A DNA stretch of 64,000 nt from Paracoccaceae bacterium (GTDB lineage: Bacteria > Pseudomonadota > Alphaproteobacteria > Rhodobacterales > Rhodobacteraceae), in assembly GCA_024236495.1 (NCBI GenBank), contig JACKKJ010000001.1, forward strand, positions 310,001 to 374,000, read 5' to 3'. Each line of letters opens with the position of its first letter. The first letter of the stretch is position 1. The notes under the pieces were generated by a model, which was not told the DNA's origin, searched no databases, and saw nothing but the letters and a program-made list of their open reading frames with translations. Shown piece by piece: positions 16,887-25,739 of the stretch. The position numbers were made by a program, and so were the translations under genes.

Positions 16887-18680
16887 TCAGCCCGGCAGGA
16901 CGAAGAACCAGTTCGCCCAGAGCACGATGGCCGCCCCGGCGATCAGTGCCAGGTACGGCAGGAAGCCCGCCTTGCGTTCGCCCAGATCGCCGTTTGAAAG
17001 GCCCAGATCCTCAAGCGCTTCAGGCGGGAACTTGCCACCGTCTTGCATGTAGTGGCGGAACCAGAAGACCGGCAGGATGAGTGCCGCGAACACAACGCCC
17101 GACCAGAGCGCGCCGGAATAACCCCAGACCTTCGCTCCGGCGCCCAGCAGCAGCGCGTTGACGAACGCAAGAAGGGTGTTCACCCCGATCAGCCAAGTCG
17201 GCGCTTTCCACGGACGGTGGACATGACCCGAATCGATGCGGTGAATCCAGCCGGCGTTCAGGTTGAGGAAGTTGAAAGTCAGGTACCCCACGTTAGAGAT
17301 TGCGAGAACGTAGAAGTATCCGCCAGCATCCGAAGCGAGCGCCAGAAGGAAGAGATTGAAGCCAAGGTCTGTCCACATCGCATTGGTCGGCGCGCCGTGG
17401 TCATTGACATGGCTCAGGTAGCGAGGAAGCCACCCGTCGCGCGAACCCTGGTAGAGCGTACGCGACGACCCTGCCATCGCGGTCATGATCGCCAGGAACA
17501 ACGCCATGATCATCAGGATGACCAGGATCTGCGTCACGAAGTTCGAGTTGCTGACCATCGAGCCGAGGGCTGCAGCGATCCCGGTCCCGTCCACGATACC
17601 CGGTTCAAGCATCCCGGCCGCGCCAAACACGCCCTGGAACGAGAACGGAATGAGGAAGTAGAAGATCATGCACAGCAGGCCCGAGAAGAAGATGGCCTTG
17701 AACGTGTCGCGAGCCGGATCCTTCATCTCGGCTGTGTAGCAAACGGCTGTCTCGAAGCCGTAGGTCGACCAGGCCGCGATATAGAGCGCGCCAAGAAACA
17801 GCGTCCAACCGCCGATGTTCCAGGAACCAGCATCGCCGCCATATGCCACCGTCGGCGGCACGATCTGCGTGACGTTCATGTAGTCGATCGATCCGGTCAA
17901 GATCGGAACGACACCAACGAGCAGCAGAGGCACGAGAACGATAACTGCAAGGATCTTCTGAGCCCGCGCGGTCGAGGCGATCCCGCGATGCTGGATCGCG
18001 AAGATGATCAGCATCAGGATCGCACCGATGACGAAGGTCGAGTTGAAGTGCAGCGTGCCCAGGCCGGGGATCGTGATGGCAAACGCTTCCCAGACACGCA
18101 CCGCCGGGGTCAGCGCCTCGACGGCGGCAGCGCTTTGGACTGCCGAAATGGCGTCGGCAACGGACGTTCCGGCATTGGCAGCGACAAAGTCGACCACCGC
18201 CTGGCTTTCCGCCGTGAACTGGGCGCCGTTGGCCGCGATCCAGTCCAGCACAAGCTGGCTGTCCGCCGCCGGGATAGCGAATAGCGCGTTCAGGATGTAG
18301 CCTGCCGCGATGGCGCACCCGAGCGAGAGCACCGGCGACCATGCGAACCAGTTACACCAGACCGAAAGCGGCGCGATCATCTTCGAATAGCGCAGCCAAG
18401 CGGTCGCGCCATAGACCGAGGCGCCACCGGACTTGTTGCCGAACATCCCGGCGATTTCTGCGTAGGTGAAGGACTGTGAGAAGCCCATGATCATCGAGAC
18501 GATCCACACAACGAACGCTGCCTGGCCGGCCACGCCCGCGATGCCACCGATCGAGAAGAGGACGAGTGGTGGCACCCCGGCCGCGACCCAAAATGCGCCA
18601 CGCCAATCGAGCGCCCGTTGCAGCTTCGACGAATCGTCCGAAGCCCCCTTGAACAATGCAGCGTCAGTATCGCTGGGCAT
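16887..18680 (-). CDS. APC-family amino acid/amine permease
   Basis: A 597 aa transporter with about 12-14 membrane segments. The APC start is present (FWVAAGVPPLVLFSIGGIAGVAGQAAFVVWIVSMIMGF), with AEIAGMFGNKSGGASVYGATAWLRY and a late motif GSSRTLYQGSRDGWLPRYLSHVN. An unusual Ala/Val-rich extracellular insert (about residues 130-200) lies between early helices. The ATG at 18680 has AGGA upstream. It sits between the GntR regulator and tdm, so it may import an amine, methylated amino acid or quaternary compound that feeds the island. The substrate cannot be read from sequence. Confidence 0.85.
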   Translation of the reverse strand: MPSDTDAALFKGASDDSSKLQRALDWRGAFWVAAGVPPLVLFSIGGIAGVAGQAAFVVWIVSMIMGFSQSFTYAEIAGMFGNKSGGASVYGATAWLRYSKMIAPLSVWCNWFAWSPVLSLGCAIAAGYILNALFAIPAADSQLVLDWIAANGAQFTAESQAVVDFVAANAGTSVADAISAVQSAAAVEALTPAVRVWEAFAITIPGLGTLHFNSTFVIGAILMLIIFAIQHRGIASTARAQKILAVIVLVPLLLVGVVPILTGSIDYMNVTQIVPPTVAYGGDAGSWNIGGWTLFLGALYIAAWSTYGFETAVCYTAEMKDPARDTFKAIFFSGLLCMIFYFLIPFSFQGVFGAAGMLEPGIVDGTGIAAALGSMVSNSNFVTQILVILMIMALFLAIMTAMAGSSRTLYQGSRDGWLPRYLSHVNDHGAPTNAMWTDLGFNLFLLALASDAGGYFYVLAISNVGYLTFNFLNLNAGWIHRIDSGHVHRPWKAPTWLIGVNTLLAFVNALLLGAGAKVWGYSGALWSGVVFAALILPVFWFRHYMQDGGKFPPEALEDLGLSNGDLGERKAGFLPYLALIAGAAIVLWANWFFVLPG

Positions 18681-19236
18681 ACTTGCTTCCTTTTCCCTGT
18701 TGCTATCGCGCCTTTTCCGAACCAGCGGCGCAGCGCTTGTTTCCTTATGCGACCAGCTTCTTTTGTTGTGCCTGATCGACAATCACAGTCTGCAGCGGCA
18801 GACATCGCGGGCCAAAGGAAATCTTGCACCAAATGAATATATCTTTCCTGATGAGGCCATAAATTTGATGTGCTGAGCAATCAATTGCTGCAGGCCAGTG
18901 CCGGTCTCTGCGCCACGGGCGCCTGGCTGTCGCCCATGGCGCAACACCAGACGACTTGCCTGATCTGCGAAGCATTATCGAGAAATGAGGGAATTCTCCT
19001 AGAGCCCCAGGTTCGGCACGATCGGGCGAGAAGAACGGCCAGTCACACTCGGGATCGGTCTGTTCCTGCAGACAGAGCGCGCAGATCCGGCCAGGTCCAA
19101 CCCGCGCACAACAGCCGGTTCCTCGCCGCGATCTGCCACCCTAGCGTTCAGCGCGCTCCACGCGCTGCTTCGTGGATCATGACAGACCAGTGCCTGGTTT
19201 CAGAAGGCGGCGGCTCATCCGTCACTCGGGTTCTGG
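18681..19236. other. 556 bp intergenic region between tdm and the APC permease
   Basis: I see no supported gene here; the short open frames lack family features and ribosome sites. The region must hold the APC permease promoter, since that gene reads leftward. The AT-rich stretch 18830-18890 contains a perfect inverted repeat AGCAAT-CA-ATTGCT (18876-18889), a possible operator. The rest is GC-rich with no recognisable element. Confidence 0.4.
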
Positions 19237-21609
19237 TCACGCGCTGATCCCGTAGTTGCCCTTGACCCTCTCCTTGGTCGGATCGAAATGCGGGAAGGGC
19301 ACGACAACGGCCTTCAGGCGCTTTTGATCCCCGTCGAGACGCCCGACCTCAAGCTCTGTTCCCTTTTCGGCATGAGTGACATCCACGCGCGCCAGTGCGA
19401 TGACCTTTCCAAGGATCGGGGATTTCACCGCAGAGGTGACGACGCCGACCTGCGGCTTTCCAAAATGCACGCAATCGCCCGGAGACGGCACGATGCCGCC
19501 CGCCAGGTCAAGACCCACAAGGATTCTTTGAGGGCTCGCCTTTCGCGCCTCAAGCGCGGCACGCCCGATGAAGTCATCGGTCTTCGACTTCAGCGGCACG
19601 GCGAACCCGATCCCGGCCTCCATAGGATCGGTCTGGTCGTCGAATTCGGACCCCGCGAAGATCAGGCCGGATTCGATCCGGAGCATATCCAGAGCTTTGA
19701 GCCCCAGCGGGATCATCCCGAGCGGTTCACCGACCGCGCAGATCGCGTTGAATATCTGTTCGGCATCCTTTGGATGGCAGAAGACTTCGTACCCCAGTTC
19801 GCCGGAATAGCCCGTGCGGCTAACGACAACCGCGGGGCCGTCGAAGCCATGGAGGCGCCCGATGGTCAGGCGGAACCAACCAAGCTCCTCAACCGTCGGC
19901 TGGGCAGGTGGCGTCCAGATGACCTGCTTGAGGATGTCGCGTGACAGGGGCCCCTGGACGGCCACGTTGCAATGGTGATCGGTCGAGGTGCGGACCCAGG
20001 CGTTCAGGCCCCTCTCCTCGGCCTGTTTCCTGAGCCAGAGACCGGACTGGTCGTTACCGCCGATCCAGCGGAAGTTGGTCTCGCCAAGCCGAAACACCGT
20101 CCCGTCGTCGATCATGCCACCATGATCGTAACACATTGCGGTATAGACGATGCCACCGATCGGTAGCTTCTTCATGTCGCGCGTCACGCAAAGCTGCATC
20201 AGCGTCTCGGCATCCGGCCCCGTCACCTCGTACTTGCGCAGGGGGGAAAGATCCATGATGACGGCCTTTTCACGCGCGGCCCAGTATTCGGCGAGCGCGC
20301 CGTGGTTCGTCATTTCGTTCGCCAGCCAGTAGCCGTTGTATTCGACGAAGTTCCTCGTGTGGCGCGCGAAACAGTCGTGGAACCCGGTTTTCTTAGTCTC
20401 TTCCAAGTCAGCCCCCGGTGTTTTGCGCCAGCCAATGGAGCGCTTGAAGTCTTCGGTCTTGTCGTAAAGCCGCACCTGGATGTCGGTCGGGTTCCAGCCA
20501 TTGGCCGGGTCAATATCGCAAGGGCAAGCCGTCGAAACGCAAAGAACGTCTGTCAGCGCCCTGAGCAGGACATAGTCGCCCGGACGCGACCATGGATCGT
20601 CCAAACCGATGGCGTGGTTGTCATCCAAGAGCGTGTTGAAGAAGTAGTTGATCGCCGGCCAGCCCCCCCGTGGCCGGATACCGTAGGCCGCCAGTTCGCG
20701 GTTGATGTTGTCCGAGCAGTTGATGTGGCCTGGATAACCCATGTCCTCGTAGTAGCGCGCCGTACAAGCCAGCCCGAACGTGTCGTGCCGCCCGACCGTG
20801 TCCTGCACGATCTCGATGAGCGGCTCGTGATCGACGGTAAAGTACTTTGAGTGAAGCCCCGGCATCGGATAGAGCGAGCCCATCAGGGAGCGGGTCGTCG
20901 TAGGGTCGATCTCACGCTCCAGACCTTTGTCGAGCGCTCGCAAGGAAAACGCCTGAAAGTCGGTGCATTCCCGTCCCTGAACGTCGAGGATCTGTATGAA
21001 TTGCCCGGCCTTGACAAGGTAGGGCAGCGCCTGGCCCGGCTGGATGTTCGCATCCAGCAGCGGATCAGCCAGCGGGTCGGGCGGGGAACGCTTGTCCTTG
21101 ACGTTCATCGGCACGGCTCGGCGGACATAAAGAACGACCTCCGTCGGCGCCCAGTGGTCCTGCGGTTCCATCGGACCGCCGGCGGCGCAGACGATCAGCA
21201 GGCCATCGACAGACGCGGTGAAGCTCGCTACATCCCCTGGCTTTGAACCGTCCTCGAACACCTTGGCGGCGTCTGCCTTGCCGAGATCGAAACCGGACTT
21301 CTCCAGCGCACGAACCACCTTGCGGCCGGAAGGATCCGACACAAGCGCGGCCTTCAGCCCCATCGGATCACGCCCGCCACGGGCGCCGATCATACCTGCA
21401 TCCGACCGCCCGTCATGCGAGAAAAAGACAAGTTCGACGGGCTGTAGCCCCTCGCGGTCCTGGATAGTGACCTCGTCTCCGCGGAAGATCTGCACCGCGC
21501 GGCTACCGCCGCCCGGCACTGGATGACGCTCCACGCCCGGCGGCAAGACTGGCAGTCCGGCGACCACGACGCCGGCCTGTTCGAAGGGTCTTTCCAGAAA
21601 GGCTCGCAT
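19237..21609 (-). CDS. tdm: Trimethylamine N-oxide demethylase
   Basis: A 790 aa protein with an N-terminal region, a DUF1989 domain (about 170-375) and a C-terminal GcvT/THF-binding domain (about 415-790; GGIVYTAMCYDHGGMIDDGTV, SRTGYSGELGYEVFC). Tdm splits TMAO into dimethylamine and formaldehyde; the GcvT half is thought to pass formaldehyde to THF. Cys282, Cys362 and Cys364 (CPCD) fit the conserved Zn-binding cysteine set described for Methylocella Tdm, with a constant numbering offset. The ATG at 21609 is the best start, although its ribosome site is weak. The LysR gene diverges upstream. Confidence 0.93.
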   Translation of the reverse strand: MRAFLERPFEQAGVVVAGLPVLPPGVERHPVPGGGSRAVQIFRGDEVTIQDREGLQPVELVFFSHDGRSDAGMIGARGGRDPMGLKAALVSDPSGRKVVRALEKSGFDLGKADAAKVFEDGSKPGDVASFTASVDGLLIVCAAGGPMEPQDHWAPTEVVLYVRRAVPMNVKDKRSPPDPLADPLLDANIQPGQALPYLVKAGQFIQILDVQGRECTDFQAFSLRALDKGLEREIDPTTTRSLMGSLYPMPGLHSKYFTVDHEPLIEIVQDTVGRHDTFGLACTARYYEDMGYPGHINCSDNINRELAAYGIRPRGGWPAINYFFNTLLDDNHAIGLDDPWSRPGDYVLLRALTDVLCVSTACPCDIDPANGWNPTDIQVRLYDKTEDFKRSIGWRKTPGADLEETKKTGFHDCFARHTRNFVEYNGYWLANEMTNHGALAEYWAAREKAVIMDLSPLRKYEVTGPDAETLMQLCVTRDMKKLPIGGIVYTAMCYDHGGMIDDGTVFRLGETNFRWIGGNDQSGLWLRKQAEERGLNAWVRTSTDHHCNVAVQGPLSRDILKQVIWTPPAQPTVEELGWFRLTIGRLHGFDGPAVVVSRTGYSGELGYEVFCHPKDAEQIFNAICAVGEPLGMIPLGLKALDMLRIESGLIFAGSEFDDQTDPMEAGIGFAVPLKSKTDDFIGRAALEARKASPQRILVGLDLAGGIVPSPGDCVHFGKPQVGVVTSAVKSPILGKVIALARVDVTHAEKGTELEVGRLDGDQKRLKAVVVPFPHFDPTKERVKGNYGISA

Positions 21610-21711
21610 GTCGATCTCGTGCTGTCTCCTGCCCCGTTCCGCGGCCGCGCGAACAGGTTGACGGCATCTTGCCAAAAGCGGCCCCGGCGCGCGCGCAGAA
21701 TTATTGCGGTC

Positions 21712-21736
21712 TTTGCCTCTAATTAGTGGTGGCAAA
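21712..21736. promoter_or_regulatory. Candidate LysR operator between tdm and LysR
   Basis: The inverted repeat TTTGCC-N13-GGCAAA encloses a CTAATTAG palindrome (21719-21726), in the middle of the 206 bp divergent gap. Size and AT-rich core suit a LysR-type recognition site. It could let the neighbouring regulator control tdm and its own gene. Confidence 0.45.
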
Positions 21737-21815
21737 TCACGCCTGTATCTTTAGGATCGACCCGGTCTGGCGGCGTCGCCGGACCCGATGATTTTCCTGC
21801 GAAGGCCCCGCGCAG

Positions 21816-22763
21816 ATGAGCCCGAACACCCGCCGCACTTCCGAACGCCGCAAGCCTCTGCCCCCGCTCGACTACCTACTCGCCTTCGAGGCGGCGGCGG
21901 AGCATGAAAGCTTCGCCAGCGCCGCGCGCCAGATCAACATCAGCGAAACCGCGATCAGCCGAAAGGTACGGCTGCTCGAACAGCACTTCGGGCTGCCCTT
22001 CTTCGCGCGCGGCCATCGCTCGATCGAACTGACACCCCACGGGCGCGAATTCCTTGGGCGCATAGCCCCGGCGCTCGAAATGCTCCGGGACGCCGCCGAC
22101 GATGCACTGAAGACAAGCAAGAAGCGGCCCGTGATCCTGGCCGCGACGAATTCCGTCGCCTCACTCTGGCTGACGCCGCGGCTGCATGAATTCCGCCAGG
22201 CGAACAAGCATCTCAGCATCATGCTTGTCGCTTCGGACAATGACGAGGAATGCCTTGCCGACACCGTCGATCTGGCGATTCTGCGCGGTGACGGGAACTG
22301 GAAGGGATACGATTCCCACCTCGTTTTCGGCGAGACGATCTTTCCGGTCTGCTCACCCGAATTTCTCGAACAGAACCCGGAGGTTGCGCAGATCGACAAC
22401 CTCGCGCAGGCACCCCTCATCGAGGTGTCGAGCAGTCACACGGAATGGATGAACTGGCAGGCGTGGCTCGAGCGGATGGGAGCGAAGGCGCGACGGCTGG
22501 AGCGTGCGACCTTGTTCAACACATACCCTCTGTCGATATATGCCGCGGTCGACAGCGTCGGCGTCGCGCTTGGCTGGGGCCATCTGGTCGACCGGTTCCT
22601 TGGCAGCGGCCAACTTGTCCGTCCTCTTGGCTCGGCACAAGTCCGCACCGAGTTCGGATACTACCTTCTGACCCCGCAGAACCATCCGGCCTTCCCCAGC
22701 CGCAGCGAGGTTTCCGACTGGCTTGTCGCGGTCAGTGCCGCACGGATACGCTACGCTGATTGA
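21816..22763 (+). CDS. LysR-family transcriptional regulator (GcvA-like)
   Basis: A 315 aa protein with an N-terminal HTH (LAFEAAAEHESFASAARQINISETAISRKVRLLEQHFG) and a PBP2-type effector domain. The LTPHGREFLG... linker and DTVDLAILRGDGNW...VCSPEFL pattern are typical of the GcvA/AmpR group. It is divergent from tdm over 206 bp, the classical arrangement for control of the neighbour. A role as a TMA- or TMAO-responsive regulator of tdm is an inference. It converges with dmmC, which ends at 23048; the 284 bp between them hold no gene that I can support. Confidence 0.9.
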   Translation: MSPNTRRTSERRKPLPPLDYLLAFEAAAEHESFASAARQINISETAISRKVRLLEQHFGLPFFARGHRSIELTPHGREFLGRIAPALEMLRDAADDALKTSKKRPVILAATNSVASLWLTPRLHEFRQANKHLSIMLVASDNDEECLADTVDLAILRGDGNWKGYDSHLVFGETIFPVCSPEFLEQNPEVAQIDNLAQAPLIEVSSSHTEWMNWQAWLERMGAKARRLERATLFNTYPLSIYAAVDSVGVALGWGHLVDRFLGSGQLVRPLGSAQVRTEFGYYLLTPQNHPAFPSRSEVSDWLVAVSAARIRYAD

Positions 22764-23047
22764 ACCGGCAGAACCGGCAAGACCTTCATCAGCTCCGTCC
22801 AGCCCCGCGCTCTCGGGCCGTTGCATCCACAAGACCACGCGAAGACGCCGCTGGTCTTCTCGTCAGCCACCATGCCACGCCAGGACACCGGACGGAACCG
22901 CTGCATGTGAATGGTGAGGCAAGTCCCTTGCGCCTCGCGCCGGCAACGCGCTGTGCGTCGATCCCGTTTCGCAAGACGGGCCGCAAGCCCTTGTCGGACT
23001 TCCGGCGCGCTACCTGTCGAAGATTGCCTGTGTAGGGCAAACTATCC

Positions 23048-24088
23048 CTAGTCTGGCCAGATACCCGGCGAGGTTTCGGCGCCGTCGTCGAATTGCGACA
23101 GGTACCCGACGATCATCGGCCGATTGCGAATGAACCCCTTGTAGGTCGCCAGTTCCTCAGGCAGGTCGCGCAACACGCGGTGCAGGCGCCGCCCCCATTT
23201 CGGCACGGTCACCAGATCCTCGAGCCGGATAAGGTAGCAACGGATCGGGAAGGCCAGCGCATTGGACCGCGGGAGGCGGAAAAGCGTCTGCAACTCCACC
23301 CGCAAGTGGTACTTGCTGCCGACGTTCTCGGATGTGACGCTCGTCTTCTGGACGCCCCATTTGTGATAGTTCTCGGGGCTGGTATCCAGAAGCGGGTTGA
23401 CCGTCATCGTCCAGTTCAACCGACGGACGGGGGCACCCTGCTGAAGGTTAAGAAGAAACTTCAGGGCGCGCTGGAAAACGCCCAGCTCATGCGCCTTCGG
23501 CACCGGGGCATGCCATTCGTAGAAGTTCATGCCGATGTCGAAGTCGAGGCTCCAGTCTGCCTGCGTCGTCACCATGCCGGCATCCATCCACAGATTGTCA
23601 TCGCGATGATCAAGCAGCGCGAAATCGCCCTGCGCCTGCCGGGTGATGTATTCCATCGGCCCGCAGGGCAGCGTCGTTTCATCAAGGAAGGTGAATTTCT
23701 GCTCGATGCCCAGCGGCTTGTTGATCCAGTGCCAGCGATCGCCGGCGCGGTGAAGTTCGAAAAGGTCGGGATAGTCCTTCGCCTTCTCCACCATGATGAG
23801 TTCCAGAAGGTCCCAGCCCGCCAAGGTCATGTGCGGCAGCGACTGGCAGCGCAGAGGATCGTCAGACAGAACCCGCGCCCTGTCCCGCATCTCCGAGACA
23901 TAGTGTTCATCCACGTCAAAGGTCTTTTCGTAGACCGACCCGGGCCGCAGCGACAGGTGCGGCTCCAGGTTGACGGAATACATGTAGCTGTCTTCGTGGA
24001 ACGGGAAGGGAAAGCGCCGAATTGCCCGTTCCGAATTGCGGAATGTGAAATCGTCGTAGAACGTCTCGTCGTTGAACTGGATCGTCAT
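23048..24088 (-). CDS. dmmC: Dimethylamine monooxygenase haem subunit (DUF3445/HODM alpha-like)
   Basis: A 346 aa protein of the haem-dependent oxidative N-demethylase family. It has FPFPFHEDSYMYSVNLEPHLSL near the N-terminus, a central GDRWHWINKPLGIEQKF region and the Arg-rich WGVQKTSVTSENVG...HLRVELQTLFRLPRSNALAFPIR segment typical of DUF3445. It is the catalytic oxygenase that demethylates dimethylamine to monomethylamine and formaldehyde. It is the last gene of the dmmD-A-B-C operon. The letter assignment follows the D-A-B-C order used for Ruegeria; naming differs between sources. Confidence 0.85.
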   Translation of the reverse strand: MTIQFNDETFYDDFTFRNSERAIRRFPFPFHEDSYMYSVNLEPHLSLRPGSVYEKTFDVDEHYVSEMRDRARVLSDDPLRCQSLPHMTLAGWDLLELIMVEKAKDYPDLFELHRAGDRWHWINKPLGIEQKFTFLDETTLPCGPMEYITRQAQGDFALLDHRDDNLWMDAGMVTTQADWSLDFDIGMNFYEWHAPVPKAHELGVFQRALKFLLNLQQGAPVRRLNWTMTVNPLLDTSPENYHKWGVQKTSVTSENVGSKYHLRVELQTLFRLPRSNALAFPIRCYLIRLEDLVTVPKWGRRLHRVLRDLPEELATYKGFIRNRPMIVGYLSQFDDGAETSPGIWPD

Positions 24089-24098
24089 CTCGCCTCTC

Positions 24099-25064
24099 CT
24101 AGCGATCGATCACGAGGGAGCGCCCCTCGAACCGGGATACGCATGGCATGATCTTCTTGCCACAGGCCTTCTGGTCTTCCGTCAGCCAGTGGTCGCGGTG
24201 AACGAATGTGCCGTCATGACTGACGACATCGGTTTCGCACTGGCCGCACGCCCCGCCGCGGCAGAGATACGGCGCATCGACACCGGCCGCCTCGAGAGCT
24301 TCGAGCATGCTTTGATGTTCACCAACCTCGATCGTCCTGCCGGACGAAGCGAGCGTCACGGTGAACGGCTTGCCGGATTGCGGGGCAAGGAATTCCTCGT
24401 AGTGCACGGCCTCGGCCGGCCAGCCATGTTCCTCAGCGGTCCGGCAGACCCAGTCGATCATCCCTTTGGGCCCGCAGACATAAAGATGCGTGCCAAGCGG
24501 CTGACCGTCTAGCAGCGCGGCCAGGTCGATCATCTCCTTCCGGTCGTCATGGTAGACGTGCACCCGGTCGGAGTGGTGCGCCTTCAGCTCTTCGGCATAT
24601 GACCCCAAAGAGGCCGTGCGCACGGCATAGTGCAACTCGAAATGCCCGTTCGTCGCATCCAGTTGCTTGATCTGCGCAAGGAACGGGGTAATCCCGATCC
24701 CGCCCGCGATCATCAGGTGTTTCCTCGCCCTGAGGTCCAGCGAAAACAGGTTCACCGGATAGCTGAGCACCATGCGGTCGCCCGGCTTGACATTGCGGTG
24801 CATGAAAAGCGAACCGCCCCGCCCCTCTTCGTCGCGCCTGACAGAGATCGTGTAGGACCCGCGGTCACGCGGATCGGACATCAGCGAATAGGGATTCAAT
24901 CGGGTGACGTCACCGTCCTTCATCTCGACCACGGTATGCGCGCCGCCCGAGAAGGTCGGCATCTCGCCGCCGTCGCTGCGTTCGAAGCGGAAGCGTTTGA
25001 CAAGGTCGTTGACCTCGACGACTTCGGTGACAGTTACCTCTAGCTTTCGCGTTCCAGCGCTCAT
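24099..25064 (-). CDS. dmmB: Dimethylamine monooxygenase reductase subunit (PDR/VanB-type flavin-ferredoxin reductase)
   Basis: A 321 aa class IA reductase: a flavin-binding beta-barrel (RLNPYSLMSDPRDRGSYTISV), an NAD(P)-binding domain (MIAGGIGITPFLAQIKQL; YVCGPKGMIDWV) and a C-terminal plant-type [2Fe-2S] domain with CRGGACGQCETDVV and a distal Cys (MPCVSRF). It should pass electrons from NAD(P)H to the haem subunit DmmC. It starts at the ATG overlapping the dmmA stop (ATGA) and ends 10 bp before dmmC. The domain order and completeness match functional phthalate-dioxygenase-type reductases. Confidence 0.88.
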   Translation of the reverse strand: MSAGTRKLEVTVTEVVEVNDLVKRFRFERSDGGEMPTFSGGAHTVVEMKDGDVTRLNPYSLMSDPRDRGSYTISVRRDEEGRGGSLFMHRNVKPGDRMVLSYPVNLFSLDLRARKHLMIAGGIGITPFLAQIKQLDATNGHFELHYAVRTASLGSYAEELKAHHSDRVHVYHDDRKEMIDLAALLDGQPLGTHLYVCGPKGMIDWVCRTAEEHGWPAEAVHYEEFLAPQSGKPFTVTLASSGRTIEVGEHQSMLEALEAAGVDAPYLCRGGACGQCETDVVSHDGTFVHRDHWLTEDQKACGKKIMPCVSRFEGRSLVIDR

Positions 25065-25669
25065 TGATAAAGGCCCTCCGAGACCGGTACTTCACCGGGA
25101 TCTTCCGCGTCGACGCGAACTCCCTGGAATGCCGCCAGACGGCGCGAATAGTGATCGCGTACGAACAGGTTAAGTCCGCAATGCGAACAGACGAAAGGCG
25201 TGGTCTCGACGTCTTCGGTAATTCCCTTGCAGTGCACGCATTGCACCCTACGCGCAACCGAGCCGCGGTGTTCCGTCTGAATGGCGCTTGCGGGATACCC
25301 CGCAGCGATGGCTTCCTGCATCGCCTGACCGATCAGTCCCTCCGTTCCAGCGAGATAGATCTGCAGACCCATATGCGCATCGGCCAGCGCCTTCCGCAGG
25401 CGCGGCAGCGCCGCATCCAGGCTCGGACCGACGTAGAGTTGTGCCGGCTTCAGCGCGCGGAGCCGTTCGGTGTAAGTTGCGCCGGTCGCCTTCGGAATGT
25501 AGATGACATGTGCTCTTGCCATCAGTTCGGTCGCTGATGCTGCAAGATCGACGAGCGCATCGGCGCCCTCGGCATCAGCCAGCATGAGATGGGATGTTCC
25601 CGCACGGGCGGTCAGCGTACCGTAGACCGGGCGGCTCTGGATGGACTTGGGGAACTGGAATCTTGGCAT
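25061..25669 (-). CDS. dmmA: Dimethylamine monooxygenase small subunit (DmmA family, zinc-ribbon)
   Basis: A 202 aa protein with an N-terminal alpha/beta domain that looks like a degenerate reductase NAD-binding fold (ELMARAHVIYIPKATG; GLQIYLAGTEGLIGQAMQEA). It ends with a zinc ribbon CVHCKG...CSHCGLNLFVRDHYSRRLAAFQGVR. This ending is characteristic of the small dmm/HODM subunit. The ATG at 25669 begins the conserved part, so the longer upstream frame is not used. The stop overlaps the dmmB start. Its exact role is not clear; it may bridge the reductase and the oxygenase. Confidence 0.82.
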   Translation of the reverse strand: MPRFQFPKSIQSRPVYGTLTARAGTSHLMLADAEGADALVDLAASATELMARAHVIYIPKATGATYTERLRALKPAQLYVGPSLDAALPRLRKALADAHMGLQIYLAGTEGLIGQAMQEAIAAGYPASAIQTEHRGSVARRVQCVHCKGITEDVETTPFVCSHCGLNLFVRDHYSRRLAAFQGVRVDAEDPGEVPVSEGLYQ

Positions 25670-25739
25670 ACCCCGGTGATTTCCTTGTCTTGATCGATGG
25701 TCGGGGACGGCGGCCGATGTTGGCCGCCGACCTCCGGGT

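Noticed and set aside
18870..19247. A 125-codon plus-strand frame in the gap before tdm
   Set aside because: It has no ribosome site and no motif, overlaps the tdm stop and has irregular composition. I treat the gap as intergenic.
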